From Ulvibacterium marinum (GTDB lineage Bacteria > Bacteroidota > Bacteroidia > Flavobacteriales > Flavobacteriaceae), in NCBI RefSeq assembly GCF_003626755.1, contig NZ_RBCJ01000002.1, positions 186,001 through 250,000 of the forward strand: DNA of 64,000 nucleotides, written 5' to 3'. The notes beneath the pieces are model-generated. The model did no database searches, was not told where the DNA came from, and worked only from the letters and a program-made list of their open reading frames with translations. A program made the translations under genes and the position numbers. This document shows, piece after piece, positions 37,148 through 45,945 of this stretch (position 1 is its first letter; every line of letters begins with the position of its first letter).

Positions 37148-37939
37148 ATGTTTAGAACTACCGAGTTGTCCGACCCCGGTTTCGAGAATGGAAACCTAAG
37201 GTTTATAACCGTAAAAACGCCAAATTTAAAAGGACGTGGGGACATTTGTGTATTTGTACCCCCATTGGAAGCCCTTGAAGACCTGCCCTTGGTCATACTT
37301 TTACATGGCGTTTATGGCAGTGCCTGGGTATGGTCGCAAAAAGCAGGAGTGCATTTGTCCGCTTGGCAAATGATGAAAAATGGTGAAATACCTCCAATGG
37401 TCATAGCTATGCCTTCGGACGGGTTATGGGGTGATGGTTCCGGATACGTGCCCCATGATGGACGTAACTTTGAAAAATGGATCGTTGAAGATGTTCCCCA
37501 GGCTGTGAGGGAAAACATTCCTTCGGTCAGTGAAAACTCAGCTATGTTTATTTCCGGATTGTCCATGGGCGGATTTGGCGCCTTGCGTCTAGGAATAAAA
37601 TATAGTGAGAAGTTCAAGGCCATATCGGCACATTCTGCCATTACGGATTTAGATCAGATGCCCTTGTTCGTAGAGGAACCCTTGGAAGCTTATCTCCAAG
37701 GAGATGAAAAGGAAAACTCGGTCTGGTCCCTAATTCAGGAAAACCCGAATAACTTGCCAAAGCTAAGGTTCGATTGTGGGAAGGAAGATCTGCTGATAGA
37801 TTACAATCGAAAATTGCACCAACAATTACTGGACCATGCCATAGATCATATTTATGAGGAATATCCAGGAGAACATGAATGGATCTATTGGGCGGAGCAC
37901 ATTAAGGATACACTTCGTTTTTTTGGAGGGTTACAATAG
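37148..37939 (+). CDS. Esterase D-like alpha/beta hydrolase
   Basis: A 263-residue putative esterase (Esterase D/FrmB superfamily) without signal peptide. The oxyanion loop is ILLHGVYGS and the nucleophile elbow is GLSMGG; a C-terminal His follows in PGEHEWIYW. S-formylglutathione hydrolases belong to this superfamily and partner class III ADHs in thiol-dependent formaldehyde removal. Flavobacteria usually lack glutathione, so the thiol carrier (if any) would differ. Alternatively it removes O-acyl groups from galactose units. Directly follows the ADH by 11 bases. Confidence 0.85.
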   Translation: MFRTTELSDPGFENGNLRFITVKTPNLKGRGDICVFVPPLEALEDLPLVILLHGVYGSAWVWSQKAGVHLSAWQMMKNGEIPPMVIAMPSDGLWGDGSGYVPHDGRNFEKWIVEDVPQAVRENIPSVSENSAMFISGLSMGGFGALRLGIKYSEKFKAISAHSAITDLDQMPLFVEEPLEAYLQGDEKENSVWSLIQENPNNLPKLRFDCGKEDLLIDYNRKLHQQLLDHAIDHIYEEYPGEHEWIYWAEHIKDTLRFFGGLQ

Positions 37940-37998
37940 ATTTGTACATTATCTTTATATATCAATAAACAAATAGTAAAATCATAAAATTAGGTAGT

Positions 37999-38880
37999 AT
38001 GGAATCGGTAAAGGATTTGGCGGATGAGCATGGATTGATATCGGATCTTTTTAAGCTCCCAAAAACATCCGAAGAATGGGATCAATATAGGTTAAATGAT
38101 GAACAAGTTGCCCACTTTCATGAGTACGGTTATTTGGCCGGTATCAAAATGTTGGACGATGCCCAGATAGAGGTTTTGAGAAGGGAATTGGAAGAAGTCA
38201 TAGACCCGCACCACCCTGCGCACCACTTGTTTTATGAGTTCCAAAGTAACGAATCTGAAGACCCAAACTCGGTTTTATTCCATTCCTTGGGCCATTGGCG
38301 CATTACCCCAGGGTTTCATGATATTTTATGGAACCCTGCTTTTGTAATGGCGGCCTATCAATTATTGGAAAATAGACCTGTTCGGTTTTGGCACGATCAA
38401 CTGTTCTGTAAGCCGGCAAAGCATGGGGGAGTAGTGGCGTGGCATCAGGACTATTCCTACTGGACAAGGACCGTTGCCATGCAACACTTGACCTGTTGGA
38501 CGGGGTTGGACGATGCCTCCGTCGAAAATGGATGCCTACACTATATTCCCAAAAGCCATAAATGGGGCTTATTGGATGCACCTGCGTTGGCCGGTGATAT
38601 GAACGGATTGATGGAGTATCTTACCGATGAACAAAAGGAACAGTTCAAAAACCCTGTGGCCATTGAGCTTAAGAAGGGATACGCTGCCTTTCACCATCCG
38701 TTGATGGTACACGGTTCCTATGAGAACAAATCCCATATAAGCCGTAGGGCCTTTGTCCTCAATGTTTTTGCCGACGGTACAGTAAGCAACACCAATGATG
38801 AGCTTTTGGCCGGGGTACCACCTATCCCGAAGGGAAATAGGATGGAGGGCAAATTTTTCCCGTTATTGTTTGGAGACTAA
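37999..38880 (+). CDS. Phytanoyl-CoA dioxygenase-like Fe(II)/2-oxoglutarate enzyme
   Basis: A 293-residue PhyH-family protein. The iron facial triad is seen as His149-x-Asp151 (VAWHQDYSYW) and a distal His238 (HHPLMVHGS), followed by the 2-oxoglutarate Arg in SRRAF. It has no signal peptide. Members hydroxylate small substrates, and oxidative O-demethylation is within the chemistry of the class. Placed at the end of the P450 island, it may act on a second methylated sugar or on a related compound (inference). It ends 13 bases from the convergent GH16 gene. Confidence 0.87.
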   Translation: MESVKDLADEHGLISDLFKLPKTSEEWDQYRLNDEQVAHFHEYGYLAGIKMLDDAQIEVLRRELEEVIDPHHPAHHLFYEFQSNESEDPNSVLFHSLGHWRITPGFHDILWNPAFVMAAYQLLENRPVRFWHDQLFCKPAKHGGVVAWHQDYSYWTRTVAMQHLTCWTGLDDASVENGCLHYIPKSHKWGLLDAPALAGDMNGLMEYLTDEQKEQFKNPVAIELKKGYAAFHHPLMVHGSYENKSHISRRAFVLNVFADGTVSNTNDELLAGVPPIPKGNRMEGKFFPLLFGD

Positions 38881-38893
38881 GAAAATCTTTAAG

Positions 38894-39736
38894 TTAGTCA
38901 ACAGGTTCCAAGGTGTAAGCCCTTACCCAATCGTAATAGGTAGTATTCCTAGAATCATCCGCTAATTCCTCTGGGGTCGGGGGAGTTTCCCAGTTGTAGG
39001 TTTCGGTGACCAAGTGCATATACATAGGACGATAAAAAGGATCTTCTCGTATAGCCGTACTTGGATTGATGGTATATACAAATTTACCGTCCAGATAAAA
39101 ATGAAGCGTAGTGGCATCCACCCACCAACGACCATATACATGATAGGCCTCATTGGCCGGGGGCTTAATTTTAGCACCGGGCCCTGGGGCCGAGATATAC
39201 TTCTCCTTACCATCACAGGGCGTATCTATAAAATGGGCGTTGGACTTCATGGTGGTCCTAAAATCACCGGCCCTTTTCTGCTGGCCTACGATTTCAACAA
39301 TGTCCAACTCCTGTTGTTCGGTAACACAACCATTTTTGATCCTTTTGTTCTTTAACCAAAATGTGGAGGACATGGAGATACTGGAGGCCTTTATACGCGA
39401 TTCATAATAACCATAATGGGCATCCCGGGCCACTGAAGCGACTGCTCCACCGGCTATGTTGTAAATGCTGTCACCCTCCAGGACCGAGTTTTTTATTTGA
39501 AGATTGCCATCCTTGACAGAAACCGAATACGCCCTAAGAGTGGCCGGCGGCCTACCATTTACCCAATAAGGTGAACGATCGTACCATTTTTTGGCATCTA
39601 TTTTTGAGCCGTTAAACTCATCCGAGAACTTTTCGTTAACAACCCATTGATAGCCCTCAGAGGGTTTTGGTGTTTGTGCGCTTAAATGAAAGCAAAAAAA
39701 TAAAAGGGAGGTGTAGAAAAGAACTTTCATGGTCAT
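38894..39736 (-). CDS. GH16 endo-galactanase (agarase/porphyranase-like)
   Basis: A 280-residue secreted enzyme with signal peptide (ending HLSAQ) and the GH16 catalytic triad E143-x-D145-x-x-E148 (ELDIVE). The C-terminal block with EELADDSRNTTYYDWVRAY matches the corresponding segment of marine beta-agarases and porphyranases, which endo-cleave the beta-1,4 link of agar-type galactan. Kappa-carrageenases also sit in GH16, but that C-terminal block favours the agar/porphyran side. A second Met at 39730 is an alternative start. It directly follows the GH29 stop, so the two are one transcript. Confidence 0.9.
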   Translation of the reverse strand: MTMKVLFYTSLLFFCFHLSAQTPKPSEGYQWVVNEKFSDEFNGSKIDAKKWYDRSPYWVNGRPPATLRAYSVSVKDGNLQIKNSVLEGDSIYNIAGGAVASVARDAHYGYYESRIKASSISMSSTFWLKNKRIKNGCVTEQQELDIVEIVGQQKRAGDFRTTMKSNAHFIDTPCDGKEKYISAPGPGAKIKPPANEAYHVYGRWWVDATTLHFYLDGKFVYTINPSTAIREDPFYRPMYMHLVTETYNWETPPTPEELADDSRNTTYYDWVRAYTLEPVD

Positions 39737-41308
39737 TTAACTTTTGGGTGTTATTTTCAATACAAAAGCATGTTCTCCCACTTTTTCAGAGGGGAAGTCA
39801 ACATGCAATGCATCGTCATTGATTTTATAATCCAAATTCTTTGGATATCCAAGCAATTGAATACTGCTAATTTTTTTATGGTATAGATGATTTCCCTTTT
39901 TTAGACTTTCTAATCTGACGGTCTTTTTGGGCCAGTCCAATACTATGGCGTATAGTATGCCATCCTTAGTTGTATATCGAATATCCTTCGCCGTGTTATC
40001 TGCATTTTTCCGTTCGCTCAAATGTCCTTCAACGACCTTGGCAGGACCCTCGCCATAAATTTCCCAAGGCCTTGTGCCATAGATGGCTTCACCATTGTTA
40101 TTAAGCCAAGCTCCAATTTCGAGTAAACGTTCTTTAACCAGTTCGGGAATTTCCCCGTTGGCCTTAGGGGTGATGTTCAAGAGTAGACATCCATTTTTAC
40201 TTACAACATCCACTAAAAAATCAATGATTCTATTGGCACTCTTGTAATCGGGATCATTGATGTGGCTCCAAGCTTTCCAATCGATGGAATCGTCCGTCAA
40301 CCAAGGAAAATCTTTCATCTCACTCATTCTGGCCCGCTCTACATCCAGAACTGCAGTGCCTTTGGCAAAATCATAGAACTTATAAGTGGCCACTACCTCT
40401 TTGTTTTTTTGGGAAGCATTAGTGTAATAGTATGAAAGGAATTCCTTTCTGTAGGCTTCGCCAATAACATCCATTTTGTTATCGAACCAAACCAAATCGG
40501 GATTGTACTTATTCACAATTTCTTTTAACCTATCCAGCCAATCCTGATTGAATTTTTCATCCGCCATGGGATAGTAACCATCGAATCCGTTATCAAGATC
40601 ATGGGTTGATGGTGGATATTTAAAATCGCCCCTTTTCATTTTTGGACCGTAGAGATCTGCGTATTCTGGATCCGAAGCATCCGTAGTTTCATCCCAGGTC
40701 GGATACCAGCCCAACAACCAATGACGATGAAAAGTGGCCACGAATTTCATGTCCCGTTTTCTGATTTCTTGGGACAATTCCCCCATAATGTCCCGCTTTG
40801 GCCCTATATCCTTTGCGTCCCATCGGGTCAGTTCACTATCCCACATAGCAAAGCCATCTGCATGTTCGGAGACCGGACCGGCAAATTTAGCACCTGCTTT
40901 TTCAAATAGATCGGCCCATTCCGCTGCATTGAATTTTTCCGCTCTGAACATGGGTATAAAGTCCTTATATCCAAATTCGTTCAAGGGACCATAGGTCTTT
41001 ACATGATGTTGGTAGTATTTTTTCCCCAGCTCATGTTCCGGATTGTTTTCATTACAGTACATCCAATGGGAGTACCATTCATTTTCGAACTCGGGAACAG
41101 AATAAGGTCCCCAGTGGCAATAAATTCCAAACTTGGCATCTCTGAACCATTCCGGGGTAGTATGCTGCCTTAACGACTCCCAATCGGCTTGGTATTCATT
41201 AGTTTGACTAAATGTTGGCTTTATAAGCAGAACAAGTAACCATAGCGCCAAGGTAATTTTAGGGTTTTGTATGCCGTAATTCGAAATATAGGAGAACAAA
41301 GTATTCAT
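39737..41308 (-). CDS. GH29 alpha-L-fucosidase/alpha-L-galactosidase, secreted
   Basis: A third GH29 enzyme with FGIYCHWGPYSVPEF, VSEHADGFAMW, the nucleophile motif DLVWFDNK and GCLLLNITPKANGEIP. I start it at the ATG at 41308 (523 residues) since this gives a signal peptide ending near PTFSQ; the longer frame to 41374 runs into a candidate promoter. In the KHHDGF region both the Lys (to Glu) and the second His (to Ala) differ from classical fucosidases, the strongest deviation of the three. It is co-oriented with and adjoins the GH16 gene, so it may trim products of that enzyme. Confidence 0.91.
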   Translation of the reverse strand: MNTLFSYISNYGIQNPKITLALWLLVLLIKPTFSQTNEYQADWESLRQHTTPEWFRDAKFGIYCHWGPYSVPEFENEWYSHWMYCNENNPEHELGKKYYQHHVKTYGPLNEFGYKDFIPMFRAEKFNAAEWADLFEKAGAKFAGPVSEHADGFAMWDSELTRWDAKDIGPKRDIMGELSQEIRKRDMKFVATFHRHWLLGWYPTWDETTDASDPEYADLYGPKMKRGDFKYPPSTHDLDNGFDGYYPMADEKFNQDWLDRLKEIVNKYNPDLVWFDNKMDVIGEAYRKEFLSYYYTNASQKNKEVVATYKFYDFAKGTAVLDVERARMSEMKDFPWLTDDSIDWKAWSHINDPDYKSANRIIDFLVDVVSKNGCLLLNITPKANGEIPELVKERLLEIGAWLNNNGEAIYGTRPWEIYGEGPAKVVEGHLSERKNADNTAKDIRYTTKDGILYAIVLDWPKKTVRLESLKKGNHLYHKKISSIQLLGYPKNLDYKINDDALHVDFPSEKVGEHAFVLKITPKS

Positions 41309-41371
41309 AGGTTTATCCAAGAACTGTTTTACCAAATACAAGATGCAATGAATTGTACTATTTTGTGGCTT

Positions 41372-41379
41372 CAAATGTA
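41372..41379 (-). promoter_or_regulatory. Candidate -7 box for the GH29-GH16 pair
   Basis: Read on the minus strand the octamer is TACATTTG, an exact TAnnTTTG match, 63 bases upstream of the preferred GH29 start at 41308. No well-spaced -33 TTG is seen. It lies inside the longer reading frame that I rejected, which supports the shorter start. Confidence 0.4.
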
Positions 41380-41597
41380 TTTTTTAATACCATAGATGTT
41401 TTTGATGGAAACAATCTGTTCCGTGGTAGCGAACCAGTGAAATTACAAAAGCTAGGCTCTGGGGTAAAATAATGTTATCGTCGGGTAAATTACAACATAG
41501 ACCATTGGTCATATACGTTTTCATTTGTAATTAGGATATTTAATCGGACGCGGATTACGTAAGTTAAGCGTACTATTTAAAGGATAAATTAGAGCCA

Positions 41598-42767
41598 ATG
41601 AATATAGCCAGAATAGAGCCTTTTGTAATCGTAAATAAATTGGACACTCCATTTTACTTTTCACAATGGCAATATGATATTAGAAAAATATGCATCGTAA
41701 AGGTCACCTTGGAAGATGGTACTTACGGTTGGGGCGAGGGTTATGGGCCTGCAGGTGTAATAAAGGCCGGAATAGAATTTTTCACTCCTTTTCTATTGGG
41801 CCGTGAAGCACTGGGTCATGAGGTTATTTGGCAGGAAATGTACCATCGTTCATTGGACTATGCCCGTAGCGGAACGCTTCAGGCTGCCATAAGTGCTATA
41901 GACGTGGCTTTATGGGATATTAAAGGTAAACTTTTGGGACAACCGGTTTCCGTTTTGTTGGGCGGAGTAAAAAACCCGATTATAGAACCTTATGCCACGG
42001 GTCTATATTTTACCAAGGTAGATAACCTGGAAGAGGAATTGGTCTCGGAAGCTTTACATTACAAAAGAGAGGGTTTTAAGGCCATTAAGATGAAAGTAGG
42101 CCTTGGTATCAAAAAAGATGTCAAATATGTTGCTGCAATTAGAAAGGCTATAGGAACGGATATGCGATTAATGATCGATGCCAACCATGCCTATAATTAC
42201 AGGGAAGCCCTGGAACTGGCACAGAAAGTATCCTTGTATGATATTTCATGGTTCGAGGAACCGGTTTCCCCGGAAGACTATGAGGGATATAGAAGGTTAC
42301 GTGAAAACACTACCATGCCTATTGCAGGAGGAGAATGCGAATACCTAAAATTCGGCTTTAAGCGTTTGTTGGAGAATGAATGTGTAGATATTGTGCAACC
42401 CGATATTTGCGCTTGTGGTGGGCTAACGGAAGCCAAGGGTATCGCTACCTTGGCCAAAGCCTATAGTAAGGACGTAGTGCCCCATACCTGGGGTACCTGG
42501 ATCGCTATCAGTGCCGCTACCCATTTTGTAGGAAATTTGGATGAAAATCCAGGGCGAATGTATAACGACTTGCCCACCATGGAATTGGATCGTACCGAGA
42601 ATGCATTACGTGATGAGGTTACCCAACACAGCTTAAAACTAGGGAATGGTTTACTACATGTTCCCAAAACCCCGGGATTGGGAGTGGATGTGGACATGGA
42701 TGCCCTCGAAAAATATAGGGAACGCGAAATAGATAGGGATGAAGCAAGTTTTGAAATTCGGACATAA
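41598..42767 (+). CDS. Enolase-superfamily 3,6-anhydrogalactonate cycloisomerase
   Basis: A 389-residue mandelate-racemase/muconate-lactonizing enzyme. It shows the K164-x-K166 pair (IKMKVG), metal ligands Asp194 (MIDANH), Glu220 (WFEEP) and Glu246 (AGGECE), and catalytic His296 (VPHTWG). With the aldehyde dehydrogenase, 2-keto-3-deoxygalactonate kinase and aldolase that follow, it fits the cycloisomerase that opens 3,6-anhydrogalactonate to 2-keto-3-deoxygalactonate (DauB in the carrageenan route; ACI in the agar route). D- versus L-substrate cannot be read from sequence. It overlaps the next gene by 29 bases. Confidence 0.88.
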   Translation: MNIARIEPFVIVNKLDTPFYFSQWQYDIRKICIVKVTLEDGTYGWGEGYGPAGVIKAGIEFFTPFLLGREALGHEVIWQEMYHRSLDYARSGTLQAAISAIDVALWDIKGKLLGQPVSVLLGGVKNPIIEPYATGLYFTKVDNLEEELVSEALHYKREGFKAIKMKVGLGIKKDVKYVAAIRKAIGTDMRLMIDANHAYNYREALELAQKVSLYDISWFEEPVSPEDYEGYRRLRENTTMPIAGGECEYLKFGFKRLLENECVDIVQPDICACGGLTEAKGIATLAKAYSKDVVPHTWGTWIAISAATHFVGNLDENPGRMYNDLPTMELDRTENALRDEVTQHSLKLGNGLLHVPKTPGLGVDVDMDALEKYREREIDRDEASFEIRT

Positions 42768-44193
42768 GAAGTTGTATATAAATGGTGCTTTGACCGAGGC
42801 CTCTACTATGGAATCCTTTCCGGTTATCTGCCCCGCGGACGAAAAACCAACTGCGACCATAGCCTGGGCTGGGAGGGAAGATGTTAATCGTGCACTTTTT
42901 TCTGCGAAAGATGGTTTTGAGCTATGGTCCCGCCTCCCTCTGAAAGAAAGATTGCAATGGATAAAGAAGTTGAGGGACAAAATATCGGAAAAAAGTGACT
43001 TGCTCCGCGAAAGTATCATGTATGAAATGGGCAAGACCTGGGAAGGAACCGAAGAGGATCTTTCCAGTATTCTCGATTCCTTGACCTATTATTCCGAAGA
43101 AATTATAAAAAGGGAAGATATTGATATTGAAGACCAGGATGGTACACATGAGCACCGCATTGTCTCTCAACCTTTAGGTGTGGTCGTTGCATTTTTGGCT
43201 TACAATTTTCCCTTATTAAACCTCGGTTTCAAGTTGGGTCCCGCATTAGCGGCAGGTTGCAGTATTATTATAAAACCATCTGAATTCTCACCATTGTCCG
43301 CCTATTTGATCGGGGAGATTTGCGAGGAAATCAATTTTCCCAAAGGAGTAATTACCATACTTTGTGGAGATGTGAAAAATGTTGGTATTCCGCTTTGTGA
43401 AAGTAAAATACCGAGTCTGATTACCATGATCGGTTCTACGGAGACAGCACAAAAACTTATTGTACAGAGCAGTAGAACATCCATCAAAAGATATAGTATG
43501 GAATGTGGCGGCAACGCACCTTTTATCGTTTGCACGGATGCCGATATAGACTTGGCCATAACCCAGGGCGCAGCCCTAAAAACTGGAAATACAGGCCAGA
43601 TTTGTGTAGCCCCGAATAGATTCTATATCCATGAGTCCATTATTGATGATTTCATTGAAGGAATTACCGATATATTTAAAAATACAAAAATCGGATTTGG
43701 GAGAGAGAACAATCCGGATATGGGACCCTTGGTCAACAAATCATCCGTGGAAAAAATATCCCGAATCGTTAAGGACGCCCTTGCTGAAGGTGGGGAACTA
43801 GTATATGGGGGCGCCCCCATGGATGGCCCGGGATATTATTTTGAACCAACGGTAATACGCATGCCGAATAAAAAAGCAGAAATCGTGCAGCGTGAAATCT
43901 TTGGACCAGTTGCGTTACTACTTCCATTTTCGACCAAGGAGGAAGTTTTGGAACTCGCGAATAGCACGGAAGCGGGCTTGGCCTCATATGTATATTCCAA
44001 AAATGAAGCCACCCTTGCATACTTCGCAGAAAATCTGGCGTTCGGGGAAGTGCATTTGAATGGGTTGAAGTATGCCATTTATCTTCCCCATGGCGGTATA
44101 AAAAATAGTGGAATAGGTGTGGATTGTTCTACCTTTGCCCTTGATGATTACTTAATCAAAAAAAGAGTAACGAGAGCATTGAACACGGTATGA
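42739..44193 (+). CDS. Aldehyde dehydrogenase, putative 3,6-anhydrogalactose dehydrogenase
   Basis: A 484-residue NAD(P)-dependent aldehyde dehydrogenase with Glu255 (MECGGNAPF) and catalytic Cys289 (NTGQICVAPN). In this operon it would oxidise 3,6-anhydrogalactose to the acid (DauA/AHGD role) before the cycloisomerase. By sequence alone it resembles succinate-semialdehyde dehydrogenases, so the assignment rests on context. The start overlaps the cycloisomerase end by 29 bases and its stop overlaps the kinase start (ATGA), which shows tight coupling. Confidence 0.88.
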   Translation: MKQVLKFGHKKLYINGALTEASTMESFPVICPADEKPTATIAWAGREDVNRALFSAKDGFELWSRLPLKERLQWIKKLRDKISEKSDLLRESIMYEMGKTWEGTEEDLSSILDSLTYYSEEIIKREDIDIEDQDGTHEHRIVSQPLGVVVAFLAYNFPLLNLGFKLGPALAAGCSIIIKPSEFSPLSAYLIGEICEEINFPKGVITILCGDVKNVGIPLCESKIPSLITMIGSTETAQKLIVQSSRTSIKRYSMECGGNAPFIVCTDADIDLAITQGAALKTGNTGQICVAPNRFYIHESIIDDFIEGITDIFKNTKIGFGRENNPDMGPLVNKSSVEKISRIVKDALAEGGELVYGGAPMDGPGYYFEPTVIRMPNKKAEIVQREIFGPVALLLPFSTKEEVLELANSTEAGLASYVYSKNEATLAYFAENLAFGEVHLNGLKYAIYLPHGGIKNSGIGVDCSTFALDDYLIKKRVTRALNTV

Positions 44194-45140
44194 ACATTAC
44201 TTCCCATTTTATAAGTTGCGATTGGGGCACTACCAATTTTAGATTACGATTAATAGAGACCGAAACACTCAAGGTAATTTGGGAAAACCGAACCGAGCAA
44301 GGTATAAAAAAGTGCTATGCAGACTTCGAAGCCCAAACGGCATTGAACCAAAAAGGTTTCTATTTGGATTATTTGATGAGCGAAATTCAAAAGCTTCCCG
44401 ACGGACATCGGGGCCATCCTATAATCGCCTCGGGTATGAGCTCTTCCAATATAGGATTGTATGAACTACCCTATGCCGACCTTCCTTTTGACAAAGAAGG
44501 AAATACTTTTATTTCTAAAAATATACCCATTTGCCAGGGTCAAGATCTATGGCTCATTTCCGGTGTGAAAAGCGAAACGGGGATGATGCGCGGGGAAGAA
44601 ATACAGGCGATAGGCCTAGAGGAACATTTGCATTCATATTCCGAGGGAATACTTTTATTACCTGGCACCCATAGTAAGCATATTTCCTATCGACAAGGTA
44701 GTTTTTATAGATTGAAAAACTTCATGACCGGGGAGCTGTTTGAGGTTTTGGGCAAAAAAAGTATTCTGTCTAATTCTATTGAAAGGGCAGAATGGAACGC
44801 CCAAGGTAAAAAGGCCTTTCTTGAAGGGTTTCATTTAGGATTGGTGGAGGGATTAACTCCGAATTTGTTGGGTATTCGTGCTAGGCATGTAGTCGAGGAC
44901 AGGAATAAGAAGGACAATTACTTTAGGTTGAGTGGACTTTTAATTGCGGATGAACTGTCCTATTTAAGGGATACCGGGGAAAACGTTTTTTTGGCGGCAC
45001 CAGGTGCCATTTTCGAATTATACAAAACAGGGCTCGAAACTTTTATCGCCCCCGATAAATTGATACTTTTGAATGATACTGTTCTTGAACGGGCCCTGTT
45101 AATTGGCCAAAGAAAAATGCTTCGGCTTCATGCAAAATAA
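44190..45140 (+). CDS. dgoK: 2-dehydro-3-deoxygalactonokinase (DgoK/DauC type)
   Basis: A 316-residue sugar-acid kinase. It shows the N-terminal phosphate loop SCDWGTTNFR, GVKSETGMMRGEE and the family motif LLPGTHSKH near residue 157. It phosphorylates 2-keto-3-deoxy-D-galactonate with ATP. Its presence after the cycloisomerase and dehydrogenase marks the Dau-type 3,6-anhydro-D-galactose route. It begins inside the stop of the aldehyde dehydrogenase and overlaps the aldolase start by 11 bases. Cytoplasmic. Confidence 0.9.
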   Translation: MNITSHFISCDWGTTNFRLRLIETETLKVIWENRTEQGIKKCYADFEAQTALNQKGFYLDYLMSEIQKLPDGHRGHPIIASGMSSSNIGLYELPYADLPFDKEGNTFISKNIPICQGQDLWLISGVKSETGMMRGEEIQAIGLEEHLHSYSEGILLLPGTHSKHISYRQGSFYRLKNFMTGELFEVLGKKSILSNSIERAEWNAQGKKAFLEGFHLGLVEGLTPNLLGIRARHVVEDRNKKDNYFRLSGLLIADELSYLRDTGENVFLAAPGAIFELYKTGLETFIAPDKLILLNDTVLERALLIGQRKMLRLHAK

Positions 45141-45780
45141 TACACCCTTTTCATGGGAATACTTTAAGGAAGCACCCCTTGTGGGAATCATTAGAGGTCT
45201 GGACATGGAAACCATCCTTTGGATTGCCCAAATCTATAGAGAAGCTGGACTTTCTACCCTTGAGGTCACCATGAATACACCGGATGCCGCAATGATCATT
45301 TCAACTTTAAGAAAAGAGTTTCCCGAACTTAATATAGGCGCAGGGACAGTATGTTCTCCAAGTGACCTTCAAATAGCGCTGGAAGCCGGATCACAATTCA
45401 TCGTTACCCCTATTCTGGACGAAGAGGTCATAAAAAACTGCGTAGCCCAAAACATCCCGATTTTTCCAGGAGCGTTCACCCCTACGGAAATATACAAGGC
45501 TTGGAGTTTAGGAGCTTCGGCAGTAAAAGTTTTTCCCGCTACGCAACTTGGCCCTCAATATATCAAGGATATTCTAGGACCCCTGAATAATATTAAATTG
45601 ATGCCTACTGGTGGGGTTTCCAAGGACAATATCAAATCTTTTTTTCAAGCTGGAGCTTATGGTGCCGGTTTGGGCGGCTCACTTTTCAACAAAACGTTGA
45701 TAGGAAATGGTGATTATGAGGGTTTAAAGAATCACTTCAAATCCTTCAAAAAAGAGTTGGAGGGTCTCCTCCCTGAATAA
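45130..45780 (+). CDS. KDPG/KDPGal aldolase (DgoA/Eda family)
   Basis: A 216-residue class I aldolase with Schiff-base Lys133 (SAVKVFPATQ), Glu45 (STLEVTMNT) and the GAGTV and PTGGVS phosphate motifs. It cleaves 2-keto-3-deoxy-6-phospho-galactonate (or -gluconate) to pyruvate and glyceraldehyde-3-phosphate. I start at the ATG at 45130 because the longer frame (45103) begins with TTG and overlaps the kinase by 38 bases. Both the anhydrogalactose operon and the L-galactose run could feed it. KDPG versus KDPGal specificity is not resolved. Confidence 0.9.
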   Translation: MQNNTPFSWEYFKEAPLVGIIRGLDMETILWIAQIYREAGLSTLEVTMNTPDAAMIISTLRKEFPELNIGAGTVCSPSDLQIALEAGSQFIVTPILDEEVIKNCVAQNIPIFPGAFTPTEIYKAWSLGASAVKVFPATQLGPQYIKDILGPLNNIKLMPTGGVSKDNIKSFFQAGAYGAGLGGSLFNKTLIGNGDYEGLKNHFKSFKKELEGLLPE

Positions 45781-45945
45781 AGCCCATCCACATATTTTTA
45801 AAATACTTGGGTTTTTAAAGGGTTTGTTCATATTTTGTCTAGTCCAATAGAACCATTCTGAAAAAGGCATTGCCTACATTTAACGAATGTATTTTAAGGA
45901 AAGTTCCTATTGGGTAAACGAAGAATCATTTTAATCCAGTAACCC

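Noticed and set aside
42739-44193. Succinate-semialdehyde dehydrogenase
   Set aside because: General sequence similarity, but the tight operon with cycloisomerase, DgoK and aldolase points to anhydrogalactose oxidation.
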